Assembly (NCBI GenBank): GCA_023150835.1
Contig: JAKLKB010000181.1
Coordinates: 1-9,464 of the forward strand
Direction of reading: 5' to 3'
Length of the DNA stretch: 9,464 bases
Origin: Myxococcota bacterium
Lineage (GTDB): Bacteria; Myxococcota_C; UBA6777
Positions 5,816 to 9,464 of the stretch are shown one piece after another. The notes beneath the pieces were generated by a model. It saw only the letters and a program-made list of their open reading frames with translations. It was not told the origin of the DNA and did not search any database. The position numbers and the translations under genes are program-made. Every line of letters starts with the position of its first letter. Within the stretch, counting starts at the first letter, position 1.

Positions 5816-7600
5816 TTATCGGGGCCTTGTTGGGGGAGTGGGCGAAGAAGATCCCGAGGTTTTGAGGGGCTGGGTGCTTGGAGGGAGAGTGCGCAACGAA
5901 AGGCGTTTGCGCTCGGTGGGAGCGGAGATATCAGTACGTGGAGGGAGAGGTAGTGCGGGTTGAGGAGAGAGGGGAGCGGTGGTGGGGGAGTTCTTTTGTG
6001 GTAGCGCGGGATCTCGGGTGGGTTGTTCGGGGCCTTGCTCGTCTTTGGACTCGGGGAGTTCTTGGAGCGGGGGGCCTTCGAGCATACGCACGCGGCGGTA
6101 ATAGCTACGCCCTGCCGCTCCGTCGGGAAGGTATTGTTGGTTGATGATCGGCGACCATGCGGGGCTTTCGACATCTCCTTTGATCTTGAGGAAAGGCTGT
6201 TGCTCGGAGCCGTCGGCGTTCATGATGTAGAGCTTTCGTGGGCCGCTGCGTGTCGAGATAAACAGAATAAAGCGACCATCGGGGGACCAACACGCCTCGA
6301 AGTTCCGCCCTTGGTTTTGTGTCAGTCGGCGATATTCGTGCGAGGTTTTTCCGTGTTCATCGGTGCTTAATTGGATCACAAAAAGATCATATTTGAGGAA
6401 TTCATCGCGTGCGGTAAAGAGGATCTCGGAGGCTTTGGGAGACCACTGTGGCTCTTGGTTGTATTCGCCTTTGTAGGTCAGACGGACTTGATTGGAGCCG
6501 TCTACGTTCATCACAAAGATGTGCGGGGTTGCGAAGCGTTCGGAGACAAAGGCGATGCGTTTTCCGTCGGGTGACCATGTGGGGCTGATGTTGATTCCCC
6601 ATGTTTTGGTGAGGCGTCGAAAGTTGTTGCCGCTTGGGTCGCTGGCGAAGATATCGGAGCCTGTTTTGGTGCTGATGGAAAAGGCGAGCCGTTGGCCGCT
6701 TGGGGCGTAGGTTCCGCCTGTGTAGTTTCCGCGAAGGCGGCTGATCCGAGAAAGTTGTTCGGTGGCGAGGTCCAGTTTGTACAGGTAGGGGCGGCCTTCA
6801 AGGAAGGAAGTGAAGGTGAGGTAGCGTCCTGTGGGAGACCAGTTGGGGAGGATATTGATGGCACCGTTGCTGATCACGCGGCGGCGGTTTTTTCCGTCAA
6901 AGTCCATCACCCAGATATCTTTGCCGCCTTTGGGGTTGGGTTTGACGTAAGCGATGTAGCTGGTAAAGATGCCTTCTTGGCCCGTTAATTTTTTGTAGAT
7001 ATCATTGCAGACTTGGTGCAAAAACCAGCGCAGTCGGTCTCTCGTCACGACACGATTGACGCGGATCTCTTGGCGTGTGGTGTCGACGTCGTAGTAGCGG
7101 AACATCACGCGCAGGTGTTTTTCATCTTGGGCGCGCAGGGCGATCTTGATCAGGCCGTTGGCTGCGATGTTTTGCCATGTCACAAACGAAAAGGTGCCGA
7201 GTTCGATACCGTTCTCGCCTTCTTTTTCCAAAAAGGTTTTCCTTTCCAAGACGCGGATCATGCCTACCAGACGGCGAAAGTTGTCATCAAGCTGTGTTTC
7301 GATATCGCGCTGGATATCTTCTTTGGGGTGGCCTTTGATCGGACCCTGCCAGAGGACGGGGGCGATCGCCAAGTGAAAGGCTGTGGTGCCAACGCCCGAC
7401 AAGACCACGCGGAAGCGCGGCTTTTTTTGACAACGCCGACGCAAGCAAAGCTCGTCTTTGTTGCAATCGCGGTGGGCGATACAGCGCTTGGGACGGGCGC
7501 TAGAGGCGGTGTTGGGAGGCCAGCAAAACAAAGACAGCAGCCCGAAAAAAACAGAGAACCCAAACAACAAAGCGGTTCGTTGAGGGATGGCTTTCGTCAT
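5816..7600 (-). CDS. TolB paralogue with Cys-rich N-terminus and Pro-rich tail
   Basis: This is a 594-aa TolB-family protein, about 150 residues longer than typical TolB. It has a hydrophobic export signal at residues 11-27. Cys26 is not in a good lipobox, so signal peptidase I cleavage near TASSA (31-35) is likelier. Four cysteines at 40, 46, 52 and 57 (CIAHRDCNKDELCLRRRC) resemble the short disulfide motif frequent in myxobacterial secreted proteins. The TolB N-terminal domain spans about 62-215. The propeller spans about 216-490, with six WSP-type motifs near 254, 299 (YAP), 342, 386, 438 and 482. Residues 505-594 are a Pro/Ser/Thr-rich, probably disordered tail that ends in repeat-like DNA. 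AGGAG lies 6 nt before the ATG. It precedes the canonical tolB in the same direction and may be an alternative or accessory TolB. The family is clear; the specific role is unknown. Confidence 0.9.
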   Translation of the reverse strand: MTKAIPQRTALLFGFSVFFGLLSLFCWPPNTASSARPKRCIAHRDCNKDELCLRRRCQKKPRFRVVLSGVGTTAFHLAIAPVLWQGPIKGHPKEDIQRDIETQLDDNFRRLVGMIRVLERKTFLEKEGENGIELGTFSFVTWQNIAANGLIKIALRAQDEKHLRVMFRYYDVDTTRQEIRVNRVVTRDRLRWFLHQVCNDIYKKLTGQEGIFTSYIAYVKPNPKGGKDIWVMDFDGKNRRRVISNGAINILPNWSPTGRYLTFTSFLEGRPYLYKLDLATEQLSRISRLRGNYTGGTYAPSGQRLAFSISTKTGSDIFASDPSGNNFRRLTKTWGINISPTWSPDGKRIAFVSERFATPHIFVMNVDGSNQVRLTYKGEYNQEPQWSPKASEILFTARDEFLKYDLFVIQLSTDEHGKTSHEYRRLTQNQGRNFEACWSPDGRFILFISTRSGPRKLYIMNADGSEQQPFLKIKGDVESPAWSPIINQQYLPDGAAGRSYYRRVRMLEGPPLQELPESKDEQGPEQPTRDPALPQKNSPTTAPLSPQPALPLPPRTDISAPTERKRLSLRTLPPSTQPLKTSGSSSPTPPTRPR

Positions 7601-7732
7601 CAGAAACTCCTGTGGCAGATGCGATGATCCTGCCCGTCTGTGCGCTTTTTCCGAAGGTCTGCGATCCGAGCGGCAGGCTCGATGCGTTGAGCGGGCATCG
7701 TTTGGAGATCACAAACACCGCATCGTTTGGTT

Positions 7733-8302
7733 CTATTGCTTATCATGCTGTGCGGGCGGCTTCAAAAAACAGGCTTCTTTTGCTGCGGGGAGGAGCGTCG
7801 GGAGCGAGGAATACGGAGCAACATGGTGTGTCGTTCGTGGTTTTTTTGATCGCAGTGTTTCGGGTCGCGTTTGCGGAGCAACATGGTGTGTCGTTCGTGG
7901 TTTTTTTGATCGCAGTGTTTCGGGTCGCGTTTGCGGAGCAACATGGTGTGTCGTTCGTGGTTTTTTTGATCGCAGTGTTTCGGGTCGCGTTTGTGTGTTC
8001 GAGAGGCCCGAGTGGTTTTGCGTTTCTGCGGCCATCGGGATCTCCACATCGATCCAAACCAATCCAACGAAGCCTTCTTCCTCAATCCACGGTTGCAACT
8101 GGTTTTGGGTTCTGGGCTGTGGCAGCGCGTCACCGTCTTCGAGCATCCAAAGCAGGTGCTCTTGCAAGGCTTCCGCAGCCATCTCAACCGCTTCTTCTTG
8201 TGTTTCTCCAGCGCTAAAACAACCGAGTACGTCGGGGAATTGGACGCCAAAGTCGCTGGTGGGGTCTTTGTGTAGGATGGCTGCGTATGTGTAAGTGGTC
8301 AC
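7733..8302 (-). CDS. HicB-like protein with C-terminal 20-residue tandem repeats
   Basis: The start is GTG at 8302-8300, supported by AAGGAGG (8313-8307) 4 nt upstream. Residues 1-90 match the HicB-like fold (partly degraded RNase H-like): YAAILHKDPTSDFGVQFPDV, LGCFSAGETQEEAVEMAAEA, then LEDGDALPQPR and a strand LVWIDVEIP. HicB proteins are antitoxins that bind HicA mRNA interferase and usually carry a C-terminal ribbon-helix-helix or HTH domain for operator binding. Here that domain is absent. It is replaced by three perfect 20-residue units (TRPETLRSKKPRTTHHVAPQ), very basic, from the 60-bp array, plus 26 tail residues. No HicA-like ORF lies on either side: 154 bp upstream and 132 bp downstream are too short and show no such frame. 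Solitary HicB-like proteins are known. The gene lies inside the tol series in the same direction. The HicB domain is confident; antitoxin activity is not. Confidence 0.82.
   Translation of the reverse strand: MTTYTYAAILHKDPTSDFGVQFPDVLGCFSAGETQEEAVEMAAEALQEHLLWMLEDGDALPQPRTQNQLQPWIEEEGFVGLVWIDVEIPMAAETQNHSGLSNTQTRPETLRSKKPRTTHHVAPQTRPETLRSKKPRTTHHVAPQTRPETLRSKKPRTTHHVAPYSSLPTLLPAAKEACFLKPPAQHDKQ
7814..7993. repeat. Three perfect 60-bp tandem units inside the HicB-like gene
   Basis: Units lie at 7814-7873, 7874-7933 and 7934-7993 and are identical base for base, so the amplification is recent or kept uniform. Each begins cggagcaacatggtgtgtcg and contains a T7 tract. On the minus strand the unit encodes exactly 20 residues and ends within the open frame. 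Confidence 0.96.
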
Positions 8303-8306
8303 CGTG

Positions 8307-8313
8307 CCTCCTT
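8307..8313 (-). promoter_or_regulatory. Shine-Dalgarno site that fixes the GTG start of the HicB-like gene
   Basis: AAGGAGG on the minus strand lies 4 nt before the GTG at 8302. No ATG is available nearby in this frame, so this site decides the start. Confidence 0.7.
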
Positions 8314-8370
8314 ATGTGAGCTTCACGCGTTTGCCTTCTTCTATGATATGCGAGCCATACACGGCCTTTG

Positions 8371-8444
8371 GCGGGGTGGGGGGGGCTTTCCTCGGCTTAA
8401 CCTAACGCCTATGGGACAGCGCCCCACAACATCAAACCCCATAG
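8371..8444 (-). repeat. Hairpin repeat, left copy of an inverted pair flanking tolA
   Basis: The reverse complement matches 9315-9377. The shared core of 21 identical bases (8395-8415) contains taacctaacgcctatggg. It is flanked by a G-run block (8371-8385) that matches a C-run block at 9367-9377. CTATGGG (8409-8415) can pair with CCCATAG (8438-8444). The repeat fills the gap between the tolA-like stop codon and the HicB-like gene. Confidence 0.75.
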
Positions 8445-8456
8445 AAGTTATCTCGA

Positions 8457-9176
8457 TCACCAGCTAATCTCGATGCCGTTTTTCACGAGCTTCCAGACGC
8501 TGTCGGGCGGTCGGGGGAAGGGGGCAGCGCGCCGAATACAGGCCAGCAAGGCGCTGTCAAATCGGTTGTTTCCGCTGGTTTGCGTGACGTCCGCTTTCAC
8601 AAGACGACCTTCGCGGCTGATCTGGATCGCGATCTGGATACGACTCTTGTAAGACGCGAGTTGGGCGCTGAAAAGATCGGGGAGTTTTTGGCGATCGATG
8701 GCGCGGCGGATCTCCAGTCCGTACATACTGCCTGCTCGCGCAAGGCGTGGATCGTCGGTGGTTCCGATGTCTGAGCCGCTTTCGACTCCGGGCGGTTTGT
8801 CGTCATCCCCTCGAACATCGGTCTCTTCGTTCGAGCGTTGTTCGAGCCGTTTGAGTGCGCGTTTCATTAAGTCATCATCGTTGACACGGCGACGGCGTGG
8901 TTGGGGCGGTGGGTTGGGGGTTGGGTCGCGTCGTACGATCACGCGGCGACGTTGTTCGGGCTGAGGACGAGGTTTGTAGATGCGGGGGAGCAGATGGCGC
9001 GGTCGGGGCTGCCCTTTGCGCAAAAGTACCGCTGTTTGGATCGCTTCGACTTTCAGGCGCGGCCCTTGGCTGGCATTGGCCGATGCGTACATATAAAACA
9101 CCGCCGCAAGGTGCAAAAACACCGAGCTTCCCACCCCCACCAAAAACAACCGATCGAATCGTCTGTGATCGAACAT
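8457..9176 (-). CDS. tolA: TolA/TonB-family energy-transducing protein
   Basis: This is an inner-membrane protein that would transmit energy from a TolQR/ExbBD-type motor to the periplasm; next to tolB and pal, TolA is the likelier role. The frame opens at an ATG at 9191, but the ATG at 9176 is preferred: GGAG lies 9 nt before it, while the first ATG has AAAGG directly abutting it. Numbered from 9191 (244 aa), there is a single N-terminal membrane segment (about 15-38) containing the S-x3-H motif (Ser23, His27) used by TonB and TolA to engage the motor. A Pro/Arg-rich periplasmic linker follows (about 60-105), then a charged helical stretch, and a TonB C-terminal domain at about 180-244 (IQIAIQISREGRLVKADVTQ, SGNNRFDSALL, PFPRPP). 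It is shorter than E. coli TolA (421 aa), as is common in deltaproteobacteria. tolQ and tolR are not in the window. Confidence 0.85.
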   Translation of the reverse strand: MFDHRRFDRLFLVGVGSSVFLHLAAVFYMYASANASQGPRLKVEAIQTAVLLRKGQPRPRHLLPRIYKPRPQPEQRRRVIVRRDPTPNPPPQPRRRRVNDDDLMKRALKRLEQRSNEETDVRGDDDKPPGVESGSDIGTTDDPRLARAGSMYGLEIRRAIDRQKLPDLFSAQLASYKSRIQIAIQISREGRLVKADVTQTSGNNRFDSALLACIRRAAPFPRPPDSVWKLVKNGIEISW

Positions 9177-9185
9177 CGTTTTCTG

Positions 9186-9189
9186 CTCC
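9186..9189 (-). promoter_or_regulatory. Shine-Dalgarno site favouring the second ATG of the tolA-like gene
   Basis: GGAG on the minus strand lies 9 nt upstream of the ATG at 9176-9174. The alternative ATG at 9191-9189 has AAAGG immediately adjacent, with no spacing. The N-terminal difference is five residues before the membrane segment. Confidence 0.5.
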
Positions 9190-9314
9190 ATCCTTTGTTT
9201 TCTCGGTTGGACGGGGCTTTTGACCCTTTCCTTCCCTTCAACATCACACCATCAAGCTGAACCCATTGTGGGCAAAGATCAAGAAACGCGCAACTCCTTC
9301 CTTTTGATCTATCT

Positions 9315-9377
9315 CCTATGGTCGTGTGGGGTTCCACCCCATAGGCGTTAGGTTAAGCGCTTGTTGGCCCCCCCACC
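9315..9377 (+). repeat. Hairpin repeat, right copy of an inverted pair flanking tolA
   Basis: It shares a 21-base perfect core (9338-9358, containing cccataggcgttaggttaag) with the reverse complement of 8395-8415, and a C-run block with the reverse complement of 8371-8385. CCTATGG (9315-9321) pairs with CCATAGG (9339-9345), and the enclosed TGGGGTTCCACCCCA forms an inner hairpin. Confidence 0.75.
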
Positions 9378-9447
9378 CCAGCCCTCCCCCGTGAACAGGG
9401 GAGGGAGCGAAAGTCGGAAGCAGCGGGGATTTTGTTTTTTCATGACA

Positions 9448-9463
9448 CACGCTGTATGCACGA
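9448..9463. repeat. 16-bp repeat shared with the left edge of the window
   Basis: This is the same cacgctgtatgcacga in the same orientation as at 3-18. It is preceded at some distance by a G/C-rich hairpin (9382-9405), which places both copies in similar intergenic surroundings. Confidence 0.5.
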
Positions 9464-9464
9464 C

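Larger units (their letters stand above)
9192..9464. other. Upstream region of the tolA-like gene: repeats and a weak promoter candidate
   Basis: No gene is supported in this 273-bp stretch. The minus strand carries a possible sigma70-type promoter, TTGCGC (9293-9288) and CACAAT (9270-9265) with a 17-nt spacer. It matches the consensus at only 3/6 and 4/6 positions, so it is a candidate only. Further out lie the inverted hairpin repeat (9315-9377), a perfect 8-bp stem CCCTCCCC/GGGGAGGG (9382-9389 with 9398-9405) and the 16-bp edge repeat. The repeats separate the tolA-like gene from whatever lies upstream, so its transcription probably starts in this stretch. Confidence 0.4.

Noticed and set aside
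5587-6174. Separate 195-codon gene overlapping the tolB-paralogue tail
   Set aside because: It is a Pro/Arg/Ser-rich alternate reading of the tail and spacer repeats, with no motif and no ribosome-binding site; kept only as a finding about the tail.
7013-8294. Plus-strand frames of 204 and 235 codons opposite the tolB paralogue and the HicB-like gene
   Set aside because: They are antisense shadows; the minus strand encodes clear TolB and HicB motifs.
7601-8456. HicA toxin partner for the HicB-like gene
   Set aside because: No frame of suitable size with a HicA-like conserved histidine lies upstream or downstream of the gene.
1-9464. Integrated mobile element bounded by the 16-bp edge repeats
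   Set aside because: No integrase, transposase, tRNA or phage gene is present, and the interior is a core envelope cluster.

Overview
The window most likely comes from the chromosome of a Gram-negative bacterium of the former Deltaproteobacteria (Myxococcota, Bradymonadota or a relative). Three things point there: a Tol-Pal envelope cluster (TonB/TolA-like protein, two TolB proteins in tandem, Pal), a four-cysteine motif of the kind common in secreted proteins of those phyla, and fairly GC-rich, repeat-laden DNA. The phylum is an inference; the Gram-negative envelope genes are clear.

Layout. Positions 1-976 hold no convincing gene; they contain two dispersed hairpin-rich elements and a 21-bp tandem array. 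A small uncharacterised gene (about 1022-1495, +) converges on a long minus-strand series. Read in the direction of transcription (right to left), that series is: tolA-like (9176-8457), a HicB-like gene (8302-7733), a long TolB paralogue (7600-5816), a canonical tolB (5507-4170), pal (4090-3359), a secreted cysteine-rich protein (3362-2409, ATGA overlap with pal) and an unrecognised helical protein (2374-1502). tolQ and tolR are not in the window.

How they work together. The TolA-like protein is anchored in the inner membrane and would couple a TolQR-type motor to the periplasm. TolB and the Pal lipoprotein form the outer-membrane/peptidoglycan end of the machine. The two genes after pal sit where many proteobacteria carry cpoB (ybgF), but I cannot show that either is CpoB.

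The striking property of the window is its repeats. There are tandem arrays with units of 21, 21, 33, 42 and 60 bp, plus 21- and 32-bp duplications in spacers. Every array inside an ORF has a unit divisible by three and so adds a peptide repeat without breaking the frame. In addition, a roughly 125-bp multi-hairpin element occurs twice in full and once truncated, and a second hairpin repeat flanks tolA in inverted orientation.
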